From Comamonas testosteroni ATCC 11996 (GTDB lineage: Bacteria; Pseudomonadota; Gammaproteobacteria; Burkholderiales; Burkholderiaceae_C), in assembly GCF_000241525.1 (NCBI RefSeq), contig NZ_AHIL01000043.1, positions 434,001-498,000 of the forward strand: DNA of 64,000 bases. Reading direction: 5' to 3'. The first letter of the stretch is position 1; each line of letters starts with the position of its first letter. Both the position numbers and the translations under genes were made by a program. Of this stretch, positions 8,696-17,883 are shown piece by piece. Under the pieces are notes generated by a model that saw only the letters and a program-made list of their open reading frames with translations, was not told where the DNA came from and made no database searches.

Positions 8696-9038
8696 TTTCA
8701 GGTTTCTCAATGCCTTCACTATTTCCGCATATGTTTCAGCTCCATCTTCTGCCGGCCGCATCGCCTTGTGCCCGCGACAAGCTTGGTGGAAGGGCCGGCC
8801 CTGCACAATCACTCACACGCAATACTTCGATGCCTGGAACTCCGCTACTGACCATTCACGCACGCGGCACACCCTCTCGGACGCCTGCTCGCATCAACCT
8901 CCCGGCACCTGCTGGATGATTGCAAGACTATTGCGCTGTTGAGCTCTGCGATGCTTTACTCGGCAGGTGATTGATGCAAATGTCTGGAACCGAGCCGTTT
9001 CATATCCAGGTTGGTATTCAAGGACCTCAAGAATCAAG
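8696..9038. other. Divergent intergenic stretch, 343 bases
   Basis: Lies between the minus-strand sigma gene and the plus-strand diguanylate cyclase. I see no gene, hairpin terminator or repeat. An in-frame GTG at 8967 could extend the cyclase by 24 residues, but those residues do not look like a signal or domain. Confidence 0.4.
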
Positions 9039-10868
9039 ATGACAAGCTTTCGCTCTCACAAGCTTTTACATCGCATCGTGCTCGGCAACCTGCTGGTAGC
9101 GGCCTTGCTGTGTTTTGCCACATGGCTGGGCGTGCATGCCAATTACCGTGCGGACATGGACCTGGGAGTGGCCGTCACCAGGCATCAGGCGCGCAGCCTG
9201 AGCTTGGAGCTGGCTGCCGAGGTGCGACTGGTGGACAACGCTCTGTCATCGATTGCCAGTCGTTACCGCGCGCGCAGCTTTGACGGCCTTGCCGCTGCCA
9301 ACTTTGCCCTGTACGAAATGCTCCATGAGCAGCGTGCCCTGATTCCTTTTGTCACCGCCCTGCGCATCACGGACAGTGCTGGCGAGGTACTCATCACTCC
9401 CAGCGAAATTGATGTGCCGTTTTCAGTTGCGGAACGCGCCTATTTCGCCCAAGCCCGCGAAGCAGACCGAATGGTGGTGTCCGAGCCTTTGATCAGCCAT
9501 TCCTTCGGAAAATGGTCTATCGTGCTGGCGAGGCGTCTTCAGGCCGAGGGCGGTCAGTTCCAGGGCATCGTCTATGCCATCGTCGCGGCCGAGCATTTTC
9601 ACCAGCTATTCCAGCGCCAGTCGTTCGGCACGAGCAGCGCCATGGCATTGCGCACCGATCAGGCACTGCTGGTAGCGCGCTATCCGGCTGCAACCCAGGA
9701 CGCCGACGCGGGTATCGGCAAGGCCGCCGTCTCGTCTGAATATCACCAGGCCATCAGCCGCAACAGCGAGGAAGGCTGGTACATCACACCGACCCTGATC
9801 GATGGCGTGGAGCGCATCACGGCCTACCATCGGTTGCCTGGATATCCTCTGACGGTGTTTACCGGGCTGGGTACGGAAGCCTATATGGCCATGTGGCGAG
9901 CCTCAGCCTGGCGTGCATGGGGTCTTACCGGCTTGTGCATTGCCCTGATCGCTCTGGGCTCAGTGGCACTTTACCGGCTGCAGCAGCGTGAACGCCGTAT
10001 CCGCAAAGAGCAGGAGCTGGTCATCAACAATGACCTGATCGGCATGGCTCGCCTGCGCGAGCGCAAGATCGTCTGGACCAACCCCGCCATGCGCCGTCTG
10101 CTCAAGCAGCCAGCAGCTGCACTGCAGGGCGCATCCACGCGCATGCTTTACCCGGACGAAGCCTCCTACAGGCGTATCGGCGAAAAAGCCTATGCCTCCT
10201 TGCTGGCTCGGGGCAAATTTCACGCGCAGTTCCAGGTACAGAATGCCGAGGGCAAGCTTTTGTGGGTGGATGCATCCGGCACACTGCTGAATGCCGAAGA
10301 GTCGCTATGGATTCTGGTGGACATCGACGCCCTCAAGCAAGGTGAACAAGCCGCCAATCACCTTGCCAACCACGACGCTCTGACGGGTCTGGCGAACCGC
10401 CGAGCACTTGAGGAAACGCTGAACCAGGAGCTCGCCGACGGCCAGATGCTTGCCGTGTGCTTCATGGACCTGGATGGTTTCAAACAGGTCAACGACACCC
10501 AGGGTCACGATGCGGGCGACGAAGTTTTACGTGTGGTGGCTGCCCGACTGACGGCCCAGGCTCGTGCCGGCGACTGCGTTGCCCGCCTGGGCGGCGATGA
10601 GTTCGTGGTGCTGCTATCCGGCTTGCGCACTTCCGGTGAGGCCATGTCTGTCATGAAGCGCTGCATGGAAGCCGTGCGCCAGCCCATTGCGCTGGATGGT
10701 GGAGTGATGGTGCAAGTCGGCAGCAGCATCGGTATCTCCATCAGCACCGCAGGTAGTTCCTCGGCCAACCTGATGCAGAGTGCGGACGAGGCCATGTACT
10801 CAGCCAAACATGCAGGCAAGGGGCGCATTGTTCAACATTCGGACCTCTCGCAAGACTCAAAGGCGTGA
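9039..10868 (+). CDS. Membrane diguanylate cyclase: periplasmic sensor, PAS-like and GGDEF domains
   Basis: Makes cyclic di-GMP from two GTP at the inner membrane. The 609-residue protein has a first helix near residues 12-34 (IVLGNLLVAALLCFATWLGV), a periplasmic dCACHE-like sensor of about 250 residues, a second helix near 295-315 (LTGLCIALIALGSVALYRL), a PAS-like region with WTNPAMRRLL, and a C-terminal GGDEF domain. The active-site motif RLGGDEFVVLL is intact, and RAGD sits five residues before it, so the inhibitory I-site is present. The ATG at 9039 is preferred over an upstream GTG. It stands alone; the ligand is unknown. Confidence 0.9.
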   Translation: MTSFRSHKLLHRIVLGNLLVAALLCFATWLGVHANYRADMDLGVAVTRHQARSLSLELAAEVRLVDNALSSIASRYRARSFDGLAAANFALYEMLHEQRALIPFVTALRITDSAGEVLITPSEIDVPFSVAERAYFAQAREADRMVVSEPLISHSFGKWSIVLARRLQAEGGQFQGIVYAIVAAEHFHQLFQRQSFGTSSAMALRTDQALLVARYPAATQDADAGIGKAAVSSEYHQAISRNSEEGWYITPTLIDGVERITAYHRLPGYPLTVFTGLGTEAYMAMWRASAWRAWGLTGLCIALIALGSVALYRLQQRERRIRKEQELVINNDLIGMARLRERKIVWTNPAMRRLLKQPAAALQGASTRMLYPDEASYRRIGEKAYASLLARGKFHAQFQVQNAEGKLLWVDASGTLLNAEESLWILVDIDALKQGEQAANHLANHDALTGLANRRALEETLNQELADGQMLAVCFMDLDGFKQVNDTQGHDAGDEVLRVVAARLTAQARAGDCVARLGGDEFVVLLSGLRTSGEAMSVMKRCMEAVRQPIALDGGVMVQVGSSIGISISTAGSSSANLMQSADEAMYSAKHAGKGRIVQHSDLSQDSKA

Positions 10869-11090
10869 GAGCATCCCCTGCGAGCAGCTGCATCCATATA
10901 TGTCCAGAGCCGGGAATTGACAACGCCTTCGGGCCAAAGCAGGGCATTTTGAAGACTCGCGGCCAAGCCGCAGTCAGCCAAGCCCAAAGGCCTGCTACCT
11001 GCTTCCGACCAAGGGCGAACGGCCAGGGCTTGTGCAGGCCCGCCTGCCGCATATCTCATCTGGCCGTCTGAAGCCTGCCCTCTCTGCGAC

Positions 11091-11330
11091 CTATACCTGT
11101 GCTCTTGGCGGCAGCCCTGCAGCCTTGCGAATGGGCTCCAGCAAACCGCTGAGTCCGTTGTGATCGAGCTCCTGCATCAAAGCCAGCAATTGACCGATCT
11201 CGCCTTTGGGAAAGCCCTCGCGGGCAAACCAGTTGAGGTAGTTGCCGGGCAGATCGGCAATCAAACGGCCCTTGTACTTGCCATAAGGCATAGGCACGCG
11301 CACCAGGCGCTCCAGCATTTCGGGATTCAT
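11091..11330 (-). CDS. DUF3820 family protein
   Basis: A 79-residue cytoplasmic protein with the hallmark PMPYGKYKGRLIADLPGNYL and NWFAREGFPKGEIGQLLALM of the DUF3820 family, sometimes labelled putative quorum-sensing-regulated virulence factor. The core resembles a small nucleic-acid-associated fold seen next to exonuclease domains in larger proteins, but no activity is established here. The ATG at 11330 is preferred over a TTG nine bases upstream. It is monocistronic and divergent from the MetQ-like gene. Confidence 0.8.
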   Translation of the reverse strand: MNPEMLERLVRVPMPYGKYKGRLIADLPGNYLNWFAREGFPKGEIGQLLALMQELDHNGLSGLLEPIRKAAGLPPRAQV

Positions 11331-11370
11331 GGCAGTCAATCGGAATGAAATTTTGTATAAAAAACGACGC

Positions 11371-11388
11371 TCTTATAACCAAATAAGA
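11371..11388. promoter_or_regulatory. Inverted repeat upstream of the MetQ-like gene (possible operator)
   Basis: TCTTAT and ATAAGA are perfect 6-base arms around AACCAA, in an AT-rich island 110 bases before the metQ start. The position suits an operator for a sulfur or methionine regulator, but the cognate protein is not identifiable. Confidence 0.35.
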
Positions 11389-11497
11389 AAAATGTCCTGC
11401 AGACGTCGGTACACGGCACTAGACTATGTACCTTAGTTCACTGCGGTCCAGATGAGGCCCGGAATTTATTGCAACTTGCTGAAGAAGGTCAGAACCA

Positions 11498-12283
11498 ATG
11501 TTGAAGAAAGCTCTCTCTGCTATCGCTATTGCCACTCTGGCGCTGTCGGCCCAGGCTGCTGACGTGCTCAAGGTGGGTGCCACGGCTGTTCCTCACGCCG
11601 AAATCCTCAATCACATCAAGCCCGCACTGAAGGCTCAGGGCATCGATCTGGAAATCAAGGAGTTCAGCGACTACGTGCAGCCCAACGCCGCCGTGGAAGA
11701 CAAGCAGCTGGATGCCAACTTCTTCCAGCATCAGCCCTATCTGGACAGCTACAACAAGGACCGCAAGACCTCGCTGGTGGCGGTGCCCAACGGCAAGGTT
11801 CATGTGGAACCCTTCGGTGCCTACTCCAGCAAGATCAAGAACATCAAGGATCTGAAGAATGGCGCTACCGTAGCCATTCCCAACGACCCTTCCAACGGTG
11901 GCCGTGCGCTGATTCTGCTGGCCAAGCATGGCCTGATCGAGCTCAAGGACCCCAAGAGCCTGACCCCTACTGCTCTGGACGTCGTCAAGAACCCCAAGAA
12001 GCTGAAGTTCAAGGAACTGGAAGCGCCTTTGCTGCCCCGCGCCCTGGCTGATGTCGATCTGGCTCTGATCAACACCAACTACGCAATCGAAGCCAAGCTC
12101 AACCCCACCAAGGATGCCCTGTTCATCGAAGGAGCCGACTCGCCCTACACCAATATCGTGGTGGCCCGCAAGGATCGCGCCAACGGTGCCGACATTGCCA
12201 AGCTGATGAGCGCTCTGCACTCTGCAGACACCAAGAAGTTCATCCAGGAAAAGTACAAGGGCGCCGTGGTTCCTGCGTTCTGA
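11498..12283 (+). CDS. metQ: MetQ/NlpA family substrate-binding protein
   Basis: Periplasmic binding protein of 261 residues for D/L-methionine or a related sulfur compound. The signal peptide (KKALSAIAIATLALSAQAAD) is followed by the family core KVGATAVPHAEILNHIKPAL, DYVQPNAAVEDKQLDANFFQ and the ligand-site region AIPNDPSNGGRALILLAKHG. Unlike many members it has no lipobox Cys, so it should be soluble in the periplasm. No metN or metI lies nearby, so the ABC partners must be elsewhere. The symbol rests on family likeness; other NlpA ligands are possible. Confidence 0.82.
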   Translation: MLKKALSAIAIATLALSAQAADVLKVGATAVPHAEILNHIKPALKAQGIDLEIKEFSDYVQPNAAVEDKQLDANFFQHQPYLDSYNKDRKTSLVAVPNGKVHVEPFGAYSSKIKNIKDLKNGATVAIPNDPSNGGRALILLAKHGLIELKDPKSLTPTALDVVKNPKKLKFKELEAPLLPRALADVDLALINTNYAIEAKLNPTKDALFIEGADSPYTNIVVARKDRANGADIAKLMSALHSADTKKFIQEKYKGAVVPAF

Positions 12284-12430
12284 TTCGCAAAAGTCTTAGA
12301 AGCGCTGGCGCGCCCCTCATCGACAGGGGTGACGGTCGCGCTCGAAAGGGTACGGTGGGCACAAGCTCCTGCTGTTGTCCCGGGGCCGGACAGAACCGGC
12401 CGCCGACCACACCTGACGACCTGACCCAGA

Positions 12431-12457
12431 AAAAAGCGCTGCTTCTGCAGCGCTTTT
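12431..12457. terminator. Bidirectional intrinsic terminator
   Basis: AAAAAGCGCTGC, TTCT loop, then GCAGCGCTTTTT. It lies between converging metQ and spoVR and can serve both strands. Confidence 0.85.
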
Positions 12458-12462
12458 TCTTT

Positions 12463-12510
12463 TCATTTGATAGCTTATAGCGCTTTACAGGCAAGGGCCT
12501 TAAGCAATTT
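12463..12510 (-). repeat. Short palindromic intergenic element, copy A
   Basis: Contains TTTGATAGCTTATAGCGC followed by TTTACAGGCAAG and a partial complement. It aligns, in opposite orientation, with the elements at 30597-30652 and 36341-36394 (core GATAGCT, ATAGCGC or TTAACGC, loop, complementary arm). Confidence 0.55.
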
Positions 12511-12524
12511 CCACTTGAGATTTC

Positions 12525-14159
12525 TCAATGCGAGGGGGCAGGCACCGAGTGCCGCAAAACCGGTGTCTCGCCATCGCCGTTGACGCTTTCCAGATGCACG
12601 CCAAATCCCCACAGGCGAGCCACATGCTTGAGAACCTCCTGCGCATCTTCTGCCAGCGGCCTGCCCTGGTACTGGGTATGCCGCAGGGTAAGACTGCGGT
12701 CGCCGCGCAGATTCACGCTCCAGGCCTGAATATTGGGCTCACGCGTCCCGAGGTCGTATTGCTGAGACAGCAACTGGCGCAGCGTGCGGTAGCCATCTTC
12801 GTCGTGAATGGCGCTGACCAGAACATCACGTTCGTCAGGGTCATCGTGCAGAGAGAACAAACGCATGTCGCGTATCAGGTGCGGGCTCAGAAACTGGCCG
12901 ACAAAGCTCTCGTCCTTGTAATTGCGCATGGCGTGGTGCAGCGCCGGCAGCCAGGGCGTACCGGCCATGTCGGGAAACCAGCGGCGATCTTCCTCGGTCG
13001 GCTTTTCGCAGATCCGCCGAATATCACGGTACATGGCAAAACCCAGCGCGTAAGGATTGATGCCGCTGAAAGCCCGGTGGCCCGCTGGAGGCTGGTAGAT
13101 CACATTGGTATGCGATGACAGCCACTCCAGCATCACGCCATCGGTCAACCAACCCTCGTCATACAGAGTGTTGAGCAATGTGTAATGCCAGAAGGTGGCC
13201 CAGCCCTCGTTCATCACCTGAGTCTGGCGCTGCGGATAGAAATACTGGGCGATCTTGCGCACGATGCGCACGATCTCTCGTTGCCAGGGTTCGAGCAAGG
13301 GAGCGTTTTTCTCGATGAAATAGAGAATGTTCTCTTCGGGCTCTCGGGGAAAGCGCTCGCTGCCTTGCGTCGTGCTGTCCTTGTCCTTGTCCCTTCGTGC
13401 TGGAAGGGTGCGCCACAGCACATTGACCTGTTGCTGCACATAGGCTTCACGTGCCTCTCTCTCGGCGCGCTCGCGCGACAGGCTTTTATGCGAGGGACGG
13501 CAATAGCGGTCCACACCAAAGTTCGACAACGCATGGCAGGAGTCCAGCAACTGCTCCACGGTGTCAAAACCATAGCGTTCTTCGCATTGCGCCACATAGT
13601 CGCGTGCATAGACGAGATAGTCGATGATGCTGCCCGCGTCGGACCACATGCGAAACAGATAGTTGTTCTTGAAAAAGCTGTTGTGCCCATAGGCCGCATG
13701 CGCAATCACCAGGGCCTGCATGGCCGTGCTGTTCTCCTCCATCAGGTAGCTGATGCAAGGGTTGGCATTGATGACGATCTCATAGGCCAGTCCCATGTGA
13801 CCTCGTCGGTAGCGGCGCTCCGTGGCCAGAAACTCCTTGCCATAGCTCCAGTGCCGGTAGTTGACCGGCATGCCCACGCTGGAATAGGCATCCATCATTT
13901 GTTCGGCCGTGATGATCTCCAGCTGATTCGGATAGGTATCCAGGCCGTAGCGCTCAGCCGTGGCCGCAATCGCCGCGTGATACTGTTCGATCAGCTCGAA
14001 AGTCCAGTCGCTGGGGTCGGGCAAGGGAGACGCCGGTCGCTGGGACGCCATCAAAGGCGCCTGCGGCACATCGCGAAAGCGCGGCTCCCCTTGAACATGC
14101 GAATTTCCGGCCTTTCTGCTTGCGCTGAGATCCAGCACGGGATAGAGATTGAGGTTCAT
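12525..14159 (-). CDS. spoVR: SpoVR family protein
   Basis: A 544-residue cytoplasmic protein of the SpoVR/YcgB family. It carries the family landmarks YGLDTYPNQLEIITAEQMMD, NANPCISYLMEENS, YGHNSFFKNNYLF, MNEGWATFWHYTLLN and the C-terminal EPNIQAWSVNLRGDR. In enterobacteria the homologue is coexpressed with yeaG and yeaH in stationary phase and nitrogen stress; the biochemical role is unknown. The start at 14159 overlaps the yeaH stop as ATGA. Last gene of the prkA-yeaH-spoVR operon. No sporulation is implied. Confidence 0.95.
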   Translation of the reverse strand: MNLNLYPVLDLSASRKAGNSHVQGEPRFRDVPQAPLMASQRPASPLPDPSDWTFELIEQYHAAIAATAERYGLDTYPNQLEIITAEQMMDAYSSVGMPVNYRHWSYGKEFLATERRYRRGHMGLAYEIVINANPCISYLMEENSTAMQALVIAHAAYGHNSFFKNNYLFRMWSDAGSIIDYLVYARDYVAQCEERYGFDTVEQLLDSCHALSNFGVDRYCRPSHKSLSRERAEREAREAYVQQQVNVLWRTLPARRDKDKDSTTQGSERFPREPEENILYFIEKNAPLLEPWQREIVRIVRKIAQYFYPQRQTQVMNEGWATFWHYTLLNTLYDEGWLTDGVMLEWLSSHTNVIYQPPAGHRAFSGINPYALGFAMYRDIRRICEKPTEEDRRWFPDMAGTPWLPALHHAMRNYKDESFVGQFLSPHLIRDMRLFSLHDDPDERDVLVSAIHDEDGYRTLRQLLSQQYDLGTREPNIQAWSVNLRGDRSLTLRHTQYQGRPLAEDAQEVLKHVARLWGFGVHLESVNGDGETPVLRHSVPAPSH

Positions 14160-15424
14160 ATCGATACCCCATCCTTTTTGAAGAGATCGCGGAACACCGG
14201 GTAGATCTCGTTGGCGGCCGATACCTTGCGCATGGCGAAATGGGGGAACAGCGGCAGCAGGCGGCTGTACTCCTCCCAGAGACTCTGCTCCTCGAGCACC
14301 ACTTGCAGGTATGCGTAGTAGCGCACCAGCGGCAATATTCTCTCGGCCAGAAGGCTGTGGCATTTGCCACCATCGTCGCTGAAGTTGTCGCCATCGCTGG
14401 CTTGGGCAACATAGATATTCCAGTCGTTGACCGGATAGCGGGCCCTGATGATCTGTTCGAGCAGGACCAGCGCGCTGCTGACTACCGTGCCACCGCTTTC
14501 CGTGGAGTGAAAGAACTCGTCTTCGCTGACTTCTGCAGCCTGGGTGTGGTGGCGGATGAAAACAATCTCGATCTTGTCGTAATGCCTGGTGAGAAACAGG
14601 TACAGCAGAATGAAAAAGCGCTTGGCCAGTTCCTTGCGCTCCTGATCCATGGAACCGGACACGTCCATCACACAGAACATCACGGCCTGGCTGCTCGGCA
14701 CAGGCACCTTGCTGCGATTGCGAAAGCGCAGATCCAGTTGTTCCAGGAAAGGCACTGCGCCGATACGCTCACGCAAGGTATCGATACGGCGCTGCAACTC
14801 GGCTACTGACTCACTGGTGCCGTCATCCTGCGCCAGCAGAGTTTCAAGCTGTTCTTCCAGCACCTTGAGCTCACGGTGCGGAGCTTTGGTCAGCGCAATG
14901 CGCCGCCCCAGGGCGCCGCGCATGGTGCGCACCAGCGCCAGATTGCTGGGCGTGCCGTCATGGCTGTAGCCGGCGCGCCTTGTCTTGTATTGCAAGGTGT
15001 TGCCGATGTGGTTGCGCAGCAGGCGCGGCAGGGCCAGATCTTCAAAGAAAAGCTCCATGAACTCTTCCTTGGTCAATGTGAAAGTGAAGTCGTCCTGCCC
15101 CTCACCGCTATCGCTGGCCTGCGATCCCGAGCCGCCGCCTCCACCAGGCGGCCGGGCAATGCGATCACCGCGCACATGCTCGCGATTGCCGGGCAACACC
15201 ATATCGCGGATACCACCCTGCCCATGCCTGAAGACCGGCTCCTGAATGTCTTTTTTCGGAATGGTGATGCTTTCCGCCTGATCGATATGGCGGATGTCGC
15301 GCGCAGACACGGCTTTGCGCACCGCCTCCGCGATCTGCTCTTTGAAACGCCGCACAAACCGCTCGCGGTTGCCCACCGATTTATTCTTGCCTGCGAGCCT
15401 GCGGTCGATGATATGCAGTGCCAT
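14156..15424 (-). CDS. yeaH: YeaH/YhbH family protein (DUF444, VWA-like)
   Basis: A 422-residue partner of the PrkA kinase. The N-terminus is basic (IDRRLAGKNKSVGNRERFVR), a Gly-rich linker follows (ARPPGGGGGSGSQ), and the C-terminal half is a von Willebrand A-like domain with an intact metal site motif DVSGSM and later TGGT-like (STESGGTVVSSAL) and ASDGDNF segments. The ATG at 15424 (MALHIIDRR) is chosen by comparison with the usual family start. It lies 71 bases after prkA and couples to spoVR by overlap. Confidence 0.94.
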   Translation of the reverse strand: MALHIIDRRLAGKNKSVGNRERFVRRFKEQIAEAVRKAVSARDIRHIDQAESITIPKKDIQEPVFRHGQGGIRDMVLPGNREHVRGDRIARPPGGGGGSGSQASDSGEGQDDFTFTLTKEEFMELFFEDLALPRLLRNHIGNTLQYKTRRAGYSHDGTPSNLALVRTMRGALGRRIALTKAPHRELKVLEEQLETLLAQDDGTSESVAELQRRIDTLRERIGAVPFLEQLDLRFRNRSKVPVPSSQAVMFCVMDVSGSMDQERKELAKRFFILLYLFLTRHYDKIEIVFIRHHTQAAEVSEDEFFHSTESGGTVVSSALVLLEQIIRARYPVNDWNIYVAQASDGDNFSDDGGKCHSLLAERILPLVRYYAYLQVVLEEQSLWEEYSRLLPLFPHFAMRKVSAANEIYPVFRDLFKKDGVSI

Positions 15425-15495
15425 CTGTGCTCCCATCTCAAGGGGCTGTTCTCAACCGTCCTGCCGGTGGCCGCGCCGGGCCACCGACACCGCTG

Positions 15496-17418
15496 TCAGC
15501 TGCTCTTGCGCACGCGCAGATACCACTCGCAAAGCAGACGCACTTGCTTGGGCGTATAGCCCTTGGCTTCCATACGGGTGACGAAGTCCTCATGCTTGCG
15601 CGCATCCTCCGCACTGGCCTTGGCGTTGAAGCTGATGACGGGCAGCAACTCCTCGGTGTTGGAGAACATCTTCTTCTCGATCACCACGCGCAGCTTCTCG
15701 TAACTGGTCCAGCTCGGGTTCTTGCCCTGGTTGTTGGCCCTGGCCCGCAGCACAAAGTTGACGATCTCGTTGCGGAAATCCTTGGGGTTCGCAATGCCAG
15801 CCGGCTTTTCAACCTTCTCCAGCTCGGCATTGAGAGCATTGCGATCGAACACCTCGCCGGTATCGGTGTCGCGGTACTCGCTGTCCTGAATCCAGTAGTC
15901 GGCGTAAGTGACATAGCGGTCAAAGATGTTCTGGCCGTACTCGCTGTAGCTCTCCAGATAGGCGGTCTGGATTTCCTTGCCGATGAATTCGGCATAGCGC
16001 TGCGACAGATATTCCTTGATGAAGCCTATGTACTTGGTCTCCAGTTCGGCCGGGAACTGCTCGCGCTCGATCTGCCGCTCCAGCACATACATCAGGTGCA
16101 CAGGGTTGGCCGCCACTTCGGTGCTGTCGTAGTTGAAGACCTTGGCCAGAATCTTGAAGGCAAAGCGGGTGGAGATGCCTTCCATGCCCTCGTCCACGCC
16201 CGCATAGTCGCGGTATTCCTGGTAGCTCTTGGCACGGGGATCCGTGTCCTTGAGGCTTTCGCCGTCATAGACCTGCATCTTGCTGAAGATGCTGGAGTTC
16301 TCCGGCTCCTTCAGGCGCGTGAGCACGGAGAACTGCGCCATCATCTTGAGCGTGCCGGGCGCGCAGATGGCGTTGGCCAGCGAAGACTCCCGGATCAGCT
16401 TCTCGTAGATGCGGACTTCCTCGCTCACGCGCAGGCAGTAAGGCACCTTGACGATGTAGATGCGGTCGAGGAAGGCCTCATTGTTGCGGTTGTTGCGGAA
16501 GGCCTTCCATTCGCTTTCATTGCTGTGTGCCAGCACAATGCCATCAAACGGAATCGCACCAAAGCCTTCCGTGCCCTTGTAATTGCCTTCCTGCGTGGCC
16601 GTCAGCAAGGGGTGCAGCACCTTGATCGGGGCCTTGAACATTTCCACGAACTCCAGCAGACCCTGATTGGCCAGGCACAGGCCGCCGGAGTAGCTGTAGG
16701 CGTCGGTGTCGTCCTGCGAAAAGTTCTCCAGCTTGCGGATGTCCACCTTGCCCACCAGACTGGAAATATCCTGGTTGTTCTCATCGCCGGGCTCGGTCTT
16801 GGCAATGCCTATCTGCTTGAGAATGCTGGGGTAGCGTTTGACCACTCGGAACTGCCGAATGTCTCCGCCGAACTCCTCCAGCCGCTTCACTGCCCAGGGC
16901 GAGAGCACATGCTGCAGACTGCGACGCGGAATGCCGAACTCATCTTCCAGCACCGGGCCGTCTTCCACGGGGTCGAACAAGCCCAGTGGCGACTCGTTCA
17001 CCGGCGATCCCTTGAGCGCGTAGAACGGTGCCTTTTGCATCAGGTATTTGAGGCGCTCTGCAATCGAGCTTTTACCGCCGCCAACAGGCCCCAGCAGATA
17101 GAGAATCTGTTTGCGTTCCTCCAGACCCTGGGCCGCATGGCGAAAGAAGCTCACCACCTGCTCGATGGCATCTTCCATGCCGTAGAACTCGGAGAACGCG
17201 GGGTAGCGGCGGATGACCTTGTTGGCAAACAGACGCGACAGCACAGGATCGTTGCGGGTGTCCACCATTTCGGGTTCACCGATGACGGACAGCATGCGCT
17301 GTGAGGCTCCGGCATAGGCCATGGGATCACGCTGGCAAAGGCTAAGGTACTCGTCCAGCGACATTTCTTCTTCACGCAGACGAACGTAGCGTGCTGCAGA
17401 ATTGCTGATGACATCCAT
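15496..17418 (-). CDS. prkA: PrkA family serine protein kinase / AAA protein
   Basis: A 640-residue stress-related kinase (YeaG in E. coli). Walker A is at residues 110-117 (GPVGGGKS) inside an AAA+ PrkA domain, and the C-terminal PrkA domain carries the kinase-like part. Familiar blocks include FSEFYGMEDAIEQVVSFF, LLTATQEGNYKGTEGF, VLAHSNESEWKAFRNN and FLDRIYIVKVPYCLR. The start at 17418 has GGAGG five bases upstream; open extension beyond it is not conserved. First gene of a three-gene operon with yeaH and spoVR. Confidence 0.96.
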   Translation of the reverse strand: MDVISNSAARYVRLREEEMSLDEYLSLCQRDPMAYAGASQRMLSVIGEPEMVDTRNDPVLSRLFANKVIRRYPAFSEFYGMEDAIEQVVSFFRHAAQGLEERKQILYLLGPVGGGKSSIAERLKYLMQKAPFYALKGSPVNESPLGLFDPVEDGPVLEDEFGIPRRSLQHVLSPWAVKRLEEFGGDIRQFRVVKRYPSILKQIGIAKTEPGDENNQDISSLVGKVDIRKLENFSQDDTDAYSYSGGLCLANQGLLEFVEMFKAPIKVLHPLLTATQEGNYKGTEGFGAIPFDGIVLAHSNESEWKAFRNNRNNEAFLDRIYIVKVPYCLRVSEEVRIYEKLIRESSLANAICAPGTLKMMAQFSVLTRLKEPENSSIFSKMQVYDGESLKDTDPRAKSYQEYRDYAGVDEGMEGISTRFAFKILAKVFNYDSTEVAANPVHLMYVLERQIEREQFPAELETKYIGFIKEYLSQRYAEFIGKEIQTAYLESYSEYGQNIFDRYVTYADYWIQDSEYRDTDTGEVFDRNALNAELEKVEKPAGIANPKDFRNEIVNFVLRARANNQGKNPSWTSYEKLRVVIEKKMFSNTEELLPVISFNAKASAEDARKHEDFVTRMEAKGYTPKQVRLLCEWYLRVRKSS

Positions 17419-17883
17419 ATGACCTCCCGTGGCGGCACCAGGGCTCGAATCAGTGCCGCAAAGTTGCAAGGCATTCGTTACCGTGTGCATCCGTTGTAGC
17501 ACCTCGCTCCTAATTTGAATAGACCGAGATTCCTACAAATACGCAGTAGCCACGACAGCCAAAACCGCAAACCGGATAGCGTAAAAATCGGTCAAGAAAT
17601 ATGACTCGAAATGAGCATAGAAGTCTGCCCTCATTGAAGCAACAAAGCCCCCTATCTATCTGCCATCATTCAAGATTTCGACGACTCGAAAAACTGATCG
17701 GAACATCGATTTACAGGCAGTCGAGGTGGCATAAAAAAAGCGCTGAACAAGCAGCGTTTTGAACTATTGCAGCTACAGAAAACAGAGCTTCCCGCCTAAA
17801 TTTCAAGGGTTATTCACTAGAAATATTTCAGCAAAGCATTGATGAGCAAGCGCTAGCAGCATCTCTTTTCATAGCATGGGTAT
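17419..17883. other. Intergenic stretch, 465 bases
   Basis: Holds the prkA promoter region (AT-rich, 17500-17700) and, at its right end, the probable terminator of the EamA transporter gene. No gene or RNA seen. Confidence 0.4.
17733..17760 (-). terminator. Intrinsic terminator downstream of the EamA gene
   Basis: On the minus strand AAAACGCTG, a six-base loop, CAGCGCTTTTTTT. It lies about 120 bases after the transporter stop. Confidence 0.65.

Noticed and set aside
8967-9038. GTG start extending the diguanylate cyclase by 24 residues
   Set aside because: Added residues do not look like signal or domain; ATG 9039 puts the first membrane helix near the N-terminus.
15418-17304. Long plus-strand open frame opposite prkA
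   Set aside because: Antisense shadow; prkA is unmistakable.
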